Part shown: positions 17,975 to 25,771 of the stretch, piece by piece
Layout: every line of letters starts with the position of its first letter
Position numbering within the stretch: the stretch's first letter is position 1
Source of the DNA: JAISGQ01 sp964500965
Lineage (GTDB): Bacteria > Bacillota > Clostridia > Oscillospirales > Acutalibacteraceae
DNA: 64,000 nt
Direction: 5' to 3'
Assembly: GCA_964500965.1 (NCBI GenBank)
Contig: CAZCQZ010000003.1
Coordinates: 1-64,000, forward strand
Translations under genes and position numbers: made by a program
Notes under the pieces: generated by a model
Database searches by the model: none
What the model was told of the DNA's origin: nothing
The model's input: only the letters and a program-made list of their open reading frames with translations

Positions 17975-19648
17975 TTATTTGCCTCCTTTGGTCATATTGT
18001 GAAAGGCACTGAGCAGTGCATTGGTATTTGCTTTCATAACGTCGGTATCTGTACCTGCGCCCCAGTACATTTCGCCGTTTTCCCTTTCAAGACCTATATA
18101 CGATGCCGCTACGCTCTGTGAGCCCTGCCCCTGCATACTGTGCTGTGTGAACACCTGGAGCACATACTCCTCTCCGGAATAGGCTTTCAGCGCATTGTTT
18201 ATGGCGTTAAGTGAGCCGTTGCCCTCCGCTTCGATTTCCGTTTCCTCGCCATTGCGCATAAATGTTATATTGATTCTCACCGTGCTGTTTTCACGCATAA
18301 ATTCAAAGTCCGTAACCTTTACGGTGCTTTGGATATTAAGGTAGCTTTCTGTGAATATTTCAAGCACCTCATCGGGCTTTAATTCCTTATGCTCACGGTC
18401 TGAAACGCCCTTACAGCGATAGCTGAATGCTTCGCGCATTTTGGCAGGCAGATTATAGCCGTAGGTATGCTCAAGCAAATAGCCTATGCCGCCCTTGCCC
18501 GACTGGGAATTTACTCTTATGACATCTGCATCATAGGTACGTCCTATGTCCTTGGGGTCGATTGGAATATAGGGTACTGTCCACTCCTTGAGCTTATGCT
18601 TTGAACGGTATTTCATGCCCTTTGCTATTGCGTCCTGATGACTGCCGGAAAACGCCGCAAACACCAGCGCACCTGCATAGGGCGTTCTCTCATAAACGTG
18701 CATTCTTGTACACTTTTCGTACTTTTCCACAAGGCTCGGCATATCCGAAAAATCAAGCTTCGGGTCAACGCCGTGAGAGTACATATTCATCGCAAGGGTT
18801 ATTATGTCAACATTACCTGTTCTTTCTCCGTTTCCGAAAAGCGTGCCCTCTACCCTGTCCGCGCCTGCAAGCAGTGCAAGCTCCGTATCCGCAACACCTG
18901 TTCCCCTGTCGTTGTGGGGGTGCAATGAAAGAGTTACAAATTCACGGTATTTCAGGTTTTCGCTTATATATTCCACCTGTGAAGCGTAAACATGCGGCAA
19001 GCTCATTTCAACGGTGACCGGCAGATTTATTATTACGTTGTTTGTTTCCGACGGCTCCAGAATATCCAAAACCGCATTGCACACTTCCAATGCGTACTCC
19101 GGCTCTGTACCGGTAAAGCTTTCCGGCGAATACTCGAAGCGGAAATTCCCCTCGTATTCTGCCGCCAGCTTTTTAACAAGCTTTGCTCCGTCAACCGCTA
19201 TTTTTTTGATTTCTTCCTTTGATTTTTTAAACACCTGTTCGCGCTGTGCAACGCTTACCGAATTATAAAAATGTATTATCGCACCGGGCACTCCCTTGCA
19301 GGCTTCAAAGGTCTTTCTGATAATATGCTCTCTGCACTGAGTAAGCACCTGAACGGTGACATCATCGGGTATCATGTCGTTTTCTATGAGTGTGCGCAGA
19401 AATTCATATTCGGTTTCGGAAGCGGCAGGAAAGCCCACCTCAATTTCCTTAAAGCCCACATCAAGCAACACCCTGTAATATTCCAGCTTTTCCTCAAGGC
19501 TCATGGGTATAACAAGGCTCTGGTTTCCGTCACGCATATCAACACTGCACCACACCGGCGGCTTTTCGATATGGTCTTTATTGACCCACTTGCCGTATTT
19601 GCCCGACACCGGGAAGTAGCCCACCCGATATTTGCTTGAATCCATCAT
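17975..19648 (-). CDS. leuA: 2-isopropylmalate synthase, LeuA2 type
   Basis: 557 residues. Condenses acetyl-CoA with 2-oxoisovalerate, the committed step to leucine. Motifs: [13 protein letters not shown] (the RD-G-Q catalytic/metal segment), [43 protein letters not shown] with the metal-binding HPHND, and a C-terminal LeuA allosteric domain (about 430-557) ending in the small-subunit-like fold. Sequence style is the long LeuA type 2 found in many Firmicutes and Actinobacteria. It is the first gene after the T-box leader, with AAGGAG 10 nt before the ATG. Confidence 0.97.
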   Translation of the reverse strand: MMDSSKYRVGYFPVSGKYGKWVNKDHIEKPPVWCSVDMRDGNQSLVIPMSLEEKLEYYRVLLDVGFKEIEVGFPAASETEYEFLRTLIENDMIPDDVTVQVLTQCREHIIRKTFEACKGVPGAIIHFYNSVSVAQREQVFKKSKEEIKKIAVDGAKLVKKLAAEYEGNFRFEYSPESFTGTEPEYALEVCNAVLDILEPSETNNVIINLPVTVEMSLPHVYASQVEYISENLKYREFVTLSLHPHNDRGTGVADTELALLAGADRVEGTLFGNGERTGNVDIITLAMNMYSHGVDPKLDFSDMPSLVEKYEKCTRMHVYERTPYAGALVFAAFSGSHQDAIAKGMKYRSKHKLKEWTVPYIPIDPKDIGRTYDADVIRVNSQSGKGGIGYLLEHTYGYNLPAKMREAFSYRCKGVSDREHKELKPDEVLEIFTESYLNIQSTVKVTDFEFMRENSTVRINITFMRNGEETEIEAEGNGSLNAINNALKAYSGEEYVLQVFTQHSMQGQGSQSVAASYIGLERENGEMYWGAGTDTDVMKANTNALLSAFHNMTKGGK

Positions 19649-19690
19649 AACTTATTTACTCCTTTTCTGCAATAGCTTACCTTGAGAAAG

Positions 19691-19727
19691 GAAAAACCCG
19701 TCTCAAAGCGTTTACTTTGAGACGGGT
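19691..19727 (-). terminator. Conditional terminator of the T-box leader
   Basis: The stem ACCCGTCTCAAAG / CTTTGAGACGGGT is followed on the minus strand by T5. It sits directly downstream of the antiterminator sequence. Confidence 0.9.
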
Positions 19728-19980
19728 GAAATTAACATTTACACTCGCGGTACCACTCAAATTGCGGAAATGAATCCGCCACTCTCCGAGGTCAATCAAC
19801 CTCTATGCACTGACGCAGCATTTTTTCGGGAAACGTCTACTCGGTTTTATCCTTTGGGGCTTCCGGCTCGGAAGTGAGTAGCTTTAAGCAATATCATACC
19901 GATTCGCATCAACCATCGGCTTTCTGTAATGCCCTGCTTAAAACGCTCTTCGTCACAGCCTTTGTTTTCCTGTTCGATTT
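19691..19980 (-). promoter_or_regulatory. T-box leader controlling the leu-ilv operon
   Basis: The minus strand contains the conserved T-box sequence GAGTGGTACCGCG (plus positions about 19744-19756), followed by the intrinsic terminator at 19691-19727. Upstream is a roughly 200-nt structured leader starting from the promoter at 19987-20015. A CTC triplet at 19876-19878, in a purine/pyrimidine context typical of a specifier loop, is a candidate leucine codon, fitting the leuA gene downstream. Uncharged tRNA-Leu would bind the specifier and the T-box bulge, and favour the antiterminator. The T-box and terminator are certain. The exact specifier is my inference. Confidence 0.92.
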
Positions 19981-19986
19981 GAGTGT

Positions 19987-20015
19987 ATTTTAACCCTTTA
20001 AAGCGACAATGTCAA
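19987..20015 (-). promoter_or_regulatory. Promoter of the T-box leu-ilv operon
   Basis: On the minus strand TTGACA and TAAAAT are separated by 17 bp, with the start site near 19980. It lies just after the end of the decarboxylase gene. Confidence 0.75.
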
Positions 20016-20024
20016 GAGTTTTTT

Positions 20025-21347
20025 CTATTTAACCACTTCGATTTCCGTTATACCGTATCTCTTGAAAATTGCAATCATATTTTCATCAATCATTTCGCCC
20101 GATACCGCTATCGGTATTGCAGGAGGACAGGATACGGCAGGTGCGCCGCATATTCTCCCCAAAGCTTTATTGACACTTACCCTCTCGCTATGAGCGAAAA
20201 CCGCTTCACGAATTGACAAAACACCTTGGGGACTGAGAATTATCGGAAATGCTTTTTCGGAATATTCCGCGGTATTTTTCCCCAGCGCTTCTGTCAAAGC
20301 CGAAAGCTCGGCTTCGGTGTTTTCCGGCGTCAACATTAAAACAAGGTAATCGGGGTCGGAATATTCGCATTCTATTCCTTCCTTTCGCAGTAATTCTCCT
20401 CCGTTGACATTATCGGGCAAAGCTATTGTTATTCTTAACGGGTCGCTGTTTTCTACGCGCCAGCCCATTGCTTTAAGCTTTCTCCGTGTGCTTTCAATGC
20501 TTTTTATCATGGCTGAAAGGCGTTCGGAATACCCCTGTGAAATATAGCGGTTGCACATATCAAGAGACGCCAAGGTCAGGTATGACGGACTTGTTGAGCC
20601 GAAAAGAGCCATTGCGCTTTTGGCATTTTCCTTAAACTCCACAGGTGCGTTTTTGCTTATGTGCAAATACGCTCCGCCGGTCAAAACAGGCAAAGTCTTA
20701 TGAGCGGAATCACAGCATATATCAGCACCCATATCCAACGGGTGTTGTGAATCGGAAAGAAATTTAAGATATGCACCGTGAGCATTATCCACAACTAAAA
20801 GCGTGCCGTATTTATGACACACTTTTGCCAGAGATTTTATATCTGCAATATTTCCCAAATAATCAACCGATGTTATGTAAACAGCCGCAGGTGGTTTCGG
20901 CAACGATGCTAGTGTATCTTCAAGTCTTTGTGCGGTTATATTGCATGAGCATAACGAGCCGCTTTTCTCCGGCATGAGCCATACCGTTTCAAAGTCCAGC
21001 AGTGCCGAGGCGTATACAAAGGCTTTGTGTACATTTCGTGCCGCAACCACTGTATTTGTGCTGTTTTTCGGTCGGTTGCTCAGTGCCAGATGAAGCATGG
21101 CTTTTATGCACTGCGTTGAGCCTTCGGTTGAATAAAGCGTTGCGGCACTGCCGAATAAATCGGAGGCATTCTTTTCGCTTTCGGCTATTATGCCGTCAGC
21201 TTCATAAAGTGCGTCTGCTCCGTACACTTCTGTTATGTCAAGTTCTTCACAACCGAGAAAAGCCGCGCCTTTGTGCCCCGGCATATGGAAGCGGATTCTA
21301 TTCGATTTTCGATATTCTGTCAAAAAATCAACAATCGGTGTTTTCAT
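20025..21347 (-). CDS. PLP-dependent Orn/Lys/Arg decarboxylase family protein
   Basis: About 440 residues, the short type without the N-terminal wing domain of the inducible E. coli enzymes (like Bacillus YaaO/SpeA). Motifs: RFHMPGHKG at the start, STEGSTQ, VDNAHGAYL with the PLP-binding Asp and His, and SAHKTLPVLTGGAYLH with the Schiff-base Lys. It decarboxylates a basic amino acid for polyamine synthesis or acid tolerance; which one is not decidable here. The start is the ATG 20 bp after the SCIFF maturase stop, so the two are probably co-transcribed. Confidence 0.88.
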   Translation of the reverse strand: MKTPIVDFLTEYRKSNRIRFHMPGHKGAAFLGCEELDITEVYGADALYEADGIIAESEKNASDLFGSAATLYSTEGSTQCIKAMLHLALSNRPKNSTNTVVAARNVHKAFVYASALLDFETVWLMPEKSGSLCSCNITAQRLEDTLASLPKPPAAVYITSVDYLGNIADIKSLAKVCHKYGTLLVVDNAHGAYLKFLSDSQHPLDMGADICCDSAHKTLPVLTGGAYLHISKNAPVEFKENAKSAMALFGSTSPSYLTLASLDMCNRYISQGYSERLSAMIKSIESTRRKLKAMGWRVENSDPLRITIALPDNVNGGELLRKEGIECEYSDPDYLVLMLTPENTEAELSALTEALGKNTAEYSEKAFPIILSPQGVLSIREAVFAHSERVSVNKALGRICGAPAVSCPPAIPIAVSGEMIDENMIAIFKRYGITEIEVVK

Positions 21348-21367
21348 ACTGATTCTCCGCTGAATAC

Positions 21368-22741
21368 TTATTCGCTGTATGCCGCCTGCATCATAATCGC
21401 ACACTCTATACGCTTCTTAAACAGCTCACAGCCGGGCTTGTAGATTCCTCGAATAGTTCCCGTGGCGTGGTAGGCGTTCGCGGCACAGCCGCCGGAGCAA
21501 TAGAGCTTTGCCCAGCAATCGGCACATTCCGGACGTGCATAGGCATTACAGCTTCTGAATTCCTCGCGAAGCTCGTTGTTTGTAACACCGTCCCAAATAT
21601 TGCCGAGCTTGTGCTTTTCATCGCCTACAAACTGATGACAGGGATACAAATCACCCCACGGGGTGACAGCCATATATTCCGTTCCCGAACCGCAGCCTGA
21701 AATGCGTTTGTAGATGCAAGGTCCTTCATTAAGGTCAAGCATATAATGATAGAACGTTATGGGCTTGCCCTCTCTGCTTCTGCGAATCATATCCTTTGCC
21801 AGTATTTCATATTGTTCCTTGACAATTTCAATGTCCTTTTCGGTAAGCTCAGCCTCATCTCCGGGGGCGCAGACAACAGGCTCCATACTAAGCTCGGTAA
21901 AACCCAAATCTGCCATATGAAAAACATCATTGGTAAAATCGGGGTTTGCGTGAGTAAATGTTCCGCGCATATAGTAGCCCTTATTGCCTCTTGATTCGAC
22001 CAGCTTTTTAAATTTCGGCACAATACGGTCATAGCTTCCGTTGCCGGCATAGTCAACCCTCAGTCTGTCGTGAATCTCTTTTCTTCCGTCAAGAGAGAGC
22101 ACCACATTGCTCATCTCTCTGTTTGCAAAGTCGATTACATCATCGTCTATAAGCATTCCGTTGGTGGTAAGAGTAAATCGGAAATTTTTCCCTTTTTCTT
22201 TTTCTATGCTACGTGCATACGTTACAAGCTGCTTTACAACTTCCCAATTCATAAGCGGCTCTCCGCCGAAAAAATCCACTTCGAGATTTTTTCTCGTTCC
22301 CGAATTTTCAACCAGAAAATCCAGGGCGCGCCTACCGACCTCAAAGCTCATCAAAGCTCTTTCTCCGTGATACTTTCCCTGACTTGCAAAGCAATATGAG
22401 CAGTTGAGATTGCAGGTATGCGCAACATGGAGACAAAGAGCCTTAATTACATTGCCGGAACGGTTTTTGAATGTTCCTGCCATATCCGCAAATGTGTCCG
22501 GAGTATATAAACTGCCTGCCGCTTCAAGCTCTTTCACAGCTTCTATACATTCCCGTAATTCACTTTCGGTTACATCGTCCCTGTCTTTATACTTTTCCGA
22601 AAGCTCACCGACGATTTCGTCGGGTGTTTTTTCCTTATACATGGCTATAACATCATATGCAACTTCATCAACGACATGAACTGAGCCGGAGCAACTGTCG
22701 ATAACGATATTGTAGCCGTTAAGCTTGTACTGATGTACCAT
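21368..22741 (-). CDS. Radical SAM/SPASM thioether maturase of the SCIFF peptide
   Basis: About 457 residues. An N-terminal RiPP-recognition-like region (about 1-95) precedes the radical SAM core with CNLNCSYCFASQG (CxxxCxxC cluster) and FFGGEPLMNW. The C-terminal SPASM region has GCGSGTEYMAVTPWGDLYPCHQFVG, then CNAYARPECADCWAKLYCSGGCAANAY for auxiliary clusters. This is the CteB/SCIFF-maturase family, which forms sulfur-to-carbon crosslinks (ranthipeptides). The precursor gene is immediately upstream. Start: ATG after GGAGG; the earlier in-frame ATG lacks a site. Confidence 0.95.
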   Translation of the reverse strand: MVHQYKLNGYNIVIDSCSGSVHVVDEVAYDVIAMYKEKTPDEIVGELSEKYKDRDDVTESELRECIEAVKELEAAGSLYTPDTFADMAGTFKNRSGNVIKALCLHVAHTCNLNCSYCFASQGKYHGERALMSFEVGRRALDFLVENSGTRKNLEVDFFGGEPLMNWEVVKQLVTYARSIEKEKGKNFRFTLTTNGMLIDDDVIDFANREMSNVVLSLDGRKEIHDRLRVDYAGNGSYDRIVPKFKKLVESRGNKGYYMRGTFTHANPDFTNDVFHMADLGFTELSMEPVVCAPGDEAELTEKDIEIVKEQYEILAKDMIRRSREGKPITFYHYMLDLNEGPCIYKRISGCGSGTEYMAVTPWGDLYPCHQFVGDEKHKLGNIWDGVTNNELREEFRSCNAYARPECADCWAKLYCSGGCAANAYHATGTIRGIYKPGCELFKKRIECAIMMQAAYSE

Positions 22742-22771
22742 TTTGCCGCCTCCGTTTAAATCTGTAAACAT

Positions 22772-22810
22772 AAAAACAGAGCTGTTGCAGACATGAATTT
22801 TGCAACAGCC
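22772..22810 (-). terminator. Terminator-like hairpin between SCIFF precursor and maturase
   Basis: On the minus strand a 9-bp stem (GCTGTTGCA / TGCAACAGC) is followed by TCTGTTTTT. It lies 22 bp after the precursor stop and before the maturase, so it probably lets only part of the transcripts read into the enzyme gene. Confidence 0.75.
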
Positions 22811-22832
22811 CTATCCTGCAAATCAATTTTAA

Positions 22833-22985
22833 TCAGTTCTTCTTTGCGGTGTTTTCGCACTTCTGATTTGCAACACCACAGCTTGTTTTGCAAGCAGACT
22901 GGCAGGAAGTCTGGCATTCGCCGCAACCGCCGTTCTTTGCGCTTTCACACATATTCTTGGTGTTGAGGGTCTTGATTCTTTCCAT
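22833..22985 (-). CDS. SCIFF ranthipeptide precursor
   Basis: 50 residues, beginning MERIKTLNTKN. The core is Cys-rich: Cys at 13, 21, 24, 28, 32, 36 and 43, with the hallmark GECQTSCQSACKTSC. SCIFF (six cysteines in forty-five residues) peptides are near-universal in Clostridia. The paired radical SAM enzyme installs thioether links. Two departures are visible: a seventh Cys at 13, and Gly at position 37, where the studied CteA peptide has the Thr acceptor linked to Cys32. GGAG lies 9-10 nt before the chosen ATG. Biological role of the mature peptide is unknown. Confidence 0.95.
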   Translation of the reverse strand: MERIKTLNTKNMCESAKNGGCGECQTSCQSACKTSCGVANQKCENTAKKN

Positions 22986-23062
22986 GGTAATTATCTCCGT
23001 TCGTAAAATTTCGTTATCGGCATTATGCAAATCTATCGCGCAATGTCCTTAATTACTTAGAA

Positions 23063-23091
23063 AGTATATCACAGCTATATCGTAAAGTCAA
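23063..23091 (-). promoter_or_regulatory. Promoter of the SCIFF gene
   Basis: On the minus strand TTGACT, a 17-bp spacer and TATACT with an upstream TGA (extended -10). It implies a leader of about 70 nt. Confidence 0.7.
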
Positions 23092-23138
23092 GAAATTGTA
23101 ACAGTCTTGCTTAACAATGTGACTTTTATTATATGATG

Positions 23139-23516
23139 TTAACCTTTGTCCTGGGGCTTCGAGACAAGGGCGGCAATATATCCGAAAACCACCGCCGCTG
23201 TCACTCCACCTGCCGCCGCTGTTACGCCGCCGGTGATTATCCCGATGAAGCCGTCCTCTTTGATGGCATTTTTTGTTCCCATTGCAAGGTTATAGCCGAA
23301 ACCCGTAAGCGGAACGGTAGCTCCTGCCCCTGCCCATTTTACCAATGGCTCATATACTCCCAACGCAGTCAGCGCAACTCCGGCAACGACAAAAATCGTA
23401 AGTATTCTTCCCGGTGTAAGCTTTGTCCTGTCAATAAGAATCTGACCTATAAGGCATATTATCCCACCGACCAGAAAAGCTTTCAGGCAATCGACAACAA
23501 ATGAAAACGCGGACAT
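23139..23516 (-). CDS. spoVAE: Stage V sporulation protein AE
   Basis: 125 residues, mostly hydrophobic with four likely helices. The segments FLVGGIICLIGQILIDRTKLTPGRIL, LGVYEPLVKWAGAGATVPLTGFGYNLAMG and the GGVTAAAGGVTAAVVFGY stretch are those of SpoVAE (SpoVAEb), part of the channel moving dipicolinic acid across the spore inner membrane. Normally spoVAC and spoVAD lie just upstream; here the upstream neighbour is a DUF5711 gene, so this copy is separated from its usual partners. The ATG is preferred over an in-frame GTG 9 nt earlier. Confidence 0.92.
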   Translation of the reverse strand: MSAFSFVVDCLKAFLVGGIICLIGQILIDRTKLTPGRILTIFVVAGVALTALGVYEPLVKWAGAGATVPLTGFGYNLAMGTKNAIKEDGFIGIITGGVTAAAGGVTAAVVFGYIAALVSKPQDKG

Positions 23517-23582
23517 ATAAGTCACCCTTTACTAATTATCTGTACAGGTATTCTTTACATATCCGCGCTTTTTATGCGATTT

Positions 23583-25013
23583 TTATGTTATTCCGTGCCG
23601 TCTCATAACCGTGTTGCAAAGAATGTAAACCTTATCTTTAATTATGTCAACTCTTTTTGCATCGACGGTCACGTCAAATTCTCCGAGCCTTTTTCCTCCG
23701 ATTGTGTACGACACTGCACTGCCCTGTGACAGCAGGCAGATGTAATCCGTCGAAAGTGCCACATCTGTAACATTACATGACAGTTGCTCGGAAAAACGCT
23801 GTCTCCCCTCGGTATCAAGGGCAGTTAATGTGGTCAATCCGCTTCCCTCTATCGGTGACGTGCTGTATACAAAGCCGCTTCCGTATTCAAAATCATAGGC
23901 TGTGATTTTGTTGCCGGAAAAAGCTTTTTCAACGGTATCGCCGTTTTCGGAAACGGTAATAATGCTGTTTTCGCCTACGACAATCGCCATACCGCTTTTG
24001 AGATAGCCTACGTCCAGAAGAATTTCATCGCTAAAGGTTGTGAGTGAAATTTCTCTGCTTTTTTCAACGTCCAGAACATAGACCGCAGATTTAAGCATAC
24101 CGTTTTCTGCGTTTAATCCGCACACGGTCAGCTTTCTTCCGCTACCGCTCAGTGCCGCTGTCGTTATGTAATAATTCACACAGTTCCAGCCGAATATTTT
24201 TTTGCCGGTACGGTTGTAAACATAAACTCCCGAATGTGCATCATCTCCGACACATACCAATGCAAAATAACCGCTTTCGGAAACTGCCGCCGACAGTATA
24301 TTATATTCGGATTCTCCGCTTAAAAGTGTCCCCGATGCGGTTTCAAGCCTCCACTTACTGCCGCCGATGTCATATACCAGCGCGTAATTTCCCGCTGCGG
24401 CAAGTGCCGGTGACGCCATGTAATGCGCCTGATTTCGCGCCATGTGACCGTTTTTACCATATATTGTTACTGAATTGTCGGTCAGTACGGCAAGTGCATT
24501 GTCAAGCTTTTCCTGTTTCAATGAAATACTGCCGTTAAGCGTTATCGGAAAGCTTTCCCCCTTGCCGTTTAACGCATTGAAATCCTTAACGTTTTGCACG
24601 CCGTGTGAAATTAAATCACCCAGTGACCAACCTGACACTCCCGTCCAGATTGATACAACAACGGCAATCAAAGCCACAACTCCCACAAGCTTTATCAAAA
24701 ACCTGACTGTGGTTGGAAGTCCTTTAAAAAAATCGGCAACTTTTCCGTTTTTGCCGTTTATATTTTTCGCATCTTTCGTATCACGCCGCACTTCCCGGCT
24801 GTTAGTTGTACGCTTTGAACCGTCTGATGCCGCTCGTTTTCGGTATTCTCCGGTAACCGAGTTTCTCCCGACTGCCCCAGCTTTTGATACAACCTTTTTT
24901 GCAACATCGTTCTTTGGCTGTGTTCTTTCTGCGGCGGTTTTATGTGATGACACCGAACGGCTTCTATCAGGCTCTGCTCTCTGGACTCTGATTCTTTCTT
25001 TTTCTCTATCCAT
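23583..25013 (-). CDS. DUF5711 family membrane-anchored beta-propeller-like protein
   Basis: 476 residues. A long basic, disordered cytosolic N-terminus (about 1-100), one membrane helix (about 105-127, FLIKLVGVVALIAVVVSIW), then an extracytoplasmic domain of repeated beta-strand units (LAVLTDNSVTIYG, YALVYDIGG, YFALVCVGDD, MAIVVGENSIITV) resembling a seven-bladed propeller. This arrangement matches the DUF5711 family of Clostridia. Function unknown. It lies 17 bp after truA and before spoVAE on the same strand. Confidence 0.72.
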   Translation of the reverse strand: MDREKERIRVQRAEPDRSRSVSSHKTAAERTQPKNDVAKKVVSKAGAVGRNSVTGEYRKRAASDGSKRTTNSREVRRDTKDAKNINGKNGKVADFFKGLPTTVRFLIKLVGVVALIAVVVSIWTGVSGWSLGDLISHGVQNVKDFNALNGKGESFPITLNGSISLKQEKLDNALAVLTDNSVTIYGKNGHMARNQAHYMASPALAAAGNYALVYDIGGSKWRLETASGTLLSGESEYNILSAAVSESGYFALVCVGDDAHSGVYVYNRTGKKIFGWNCVNYYITTAALSGSGRKLTVCGLNAENGMLKSAVYVLDVEKSREISLTTFSDEILLDVGYLKSGMAIVVGENSIITVSENGDTVEKAFSGNKITAYDFEYGSGFVYSTSPIEGSGLTTLTALDTEGRQRFSEQLSCNVTDVALSTDYICLLSQGSAVSYTIGGKRLGEFDVTVDAKRVDIIKDKVYILCNTVMRRHGIT

Positions 25014-25030
25014 GCAATTCCCTCACTTTA

Positions 25031-25771
25031 TCACAAATCGTAAAATACCTCTTTAAGATACAGTCCACAGGGCGGTGCCGTAATTCCGGCACGGCTTCGC
25101 TCACGCGATGCTATTATTTCCGGTATATCGTCTGCGGAAATTTTATTTTCCGCAACCGCCAGCAATGTACCTGTCATAATTCGCACCATGTTATACAGAA
25201 AGCCGTTTGCGCTTACCGTAAAGGCTACAATGTCTCCGTCTCTGCCCACTTCGGCATCGAAAACCGTTCTTACTGTATTGTCCACCGATGAGCCGCTGGA
25301 GCAAAACGCCGCAAAATCATGTGTTCCGACATACGCCTGACAAGCTTCGTTAAGCTGTTTCTCGTCAATTGGGTGCTGATAATGCAGTGCAAGCCCCTCG
25401 TAAAACGGATTTCTCAGCGGTGTATTCAGGATTTTGTAAACATATCGCTTGCCCTTTGCGCTGTAACGAGCATGAAAATCACCGGGGACTTCAATGCACG
25501 AAACAGCGGCAATATCTTTAGGCAGATTTACATTCAGTGCAACAGGCAGACGGTCACAGGGGATTTTGCTGTCGGTCTTGACGCTTACACAAAAGCATTC
25601 CGCATGAACGCCTGTATCTGTTCGTGAACAGCCCTTGATTTCGGGCTGTTTTCCCAAAACCGCCTTTAATGCGTCCTGAAGCTTCTGCTGAACGGTTATG
25701 GCGTTTTTCTGAATCTGCCAGCCGTGATAGGCTGTTCCCAAAAATCTGATTGTTAAAAGAAGATTTCTCAT
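25031..25771 (-). CDS. truA: tRNA pseudouridine(38-40) synthase
   Basis: 246 residues. Forms pseudouridine at positions 38-40 of the anticodon arm. The catalytic Asp is in GCSRTDTGVHA; other marks are YHGWQIQ, FHARYSAKGKRYVYKI and FLYNMVRIMTGTL. The ATG overlaps the stop of the upstream membrane protein (ATGA), once the assembly gap there is collapsed. Confidence 0.97.
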   Translation of the reverse strand: MRNLLLTIRFLGTAYHGWQIQKNAITVQQKLQDALKAVLGKQPEIKGCSRTDTGVHAECFCVSVKTDSKIPCDRLPVALNVNLPKDIAAVSCIEVPGDFHARYSAKGKRYVYKILNTPLRNPFYEGLALHYQHPIDEKQLNEACQAYVGTHDFAAFCSSGSSVDNTVRTVFDAEVGRDGDIVAFTVSANGFLYNMVRIMTGTLLAVAENKISADDIPEIIASRERSRAGITAPPCGLYLKEVFYDL

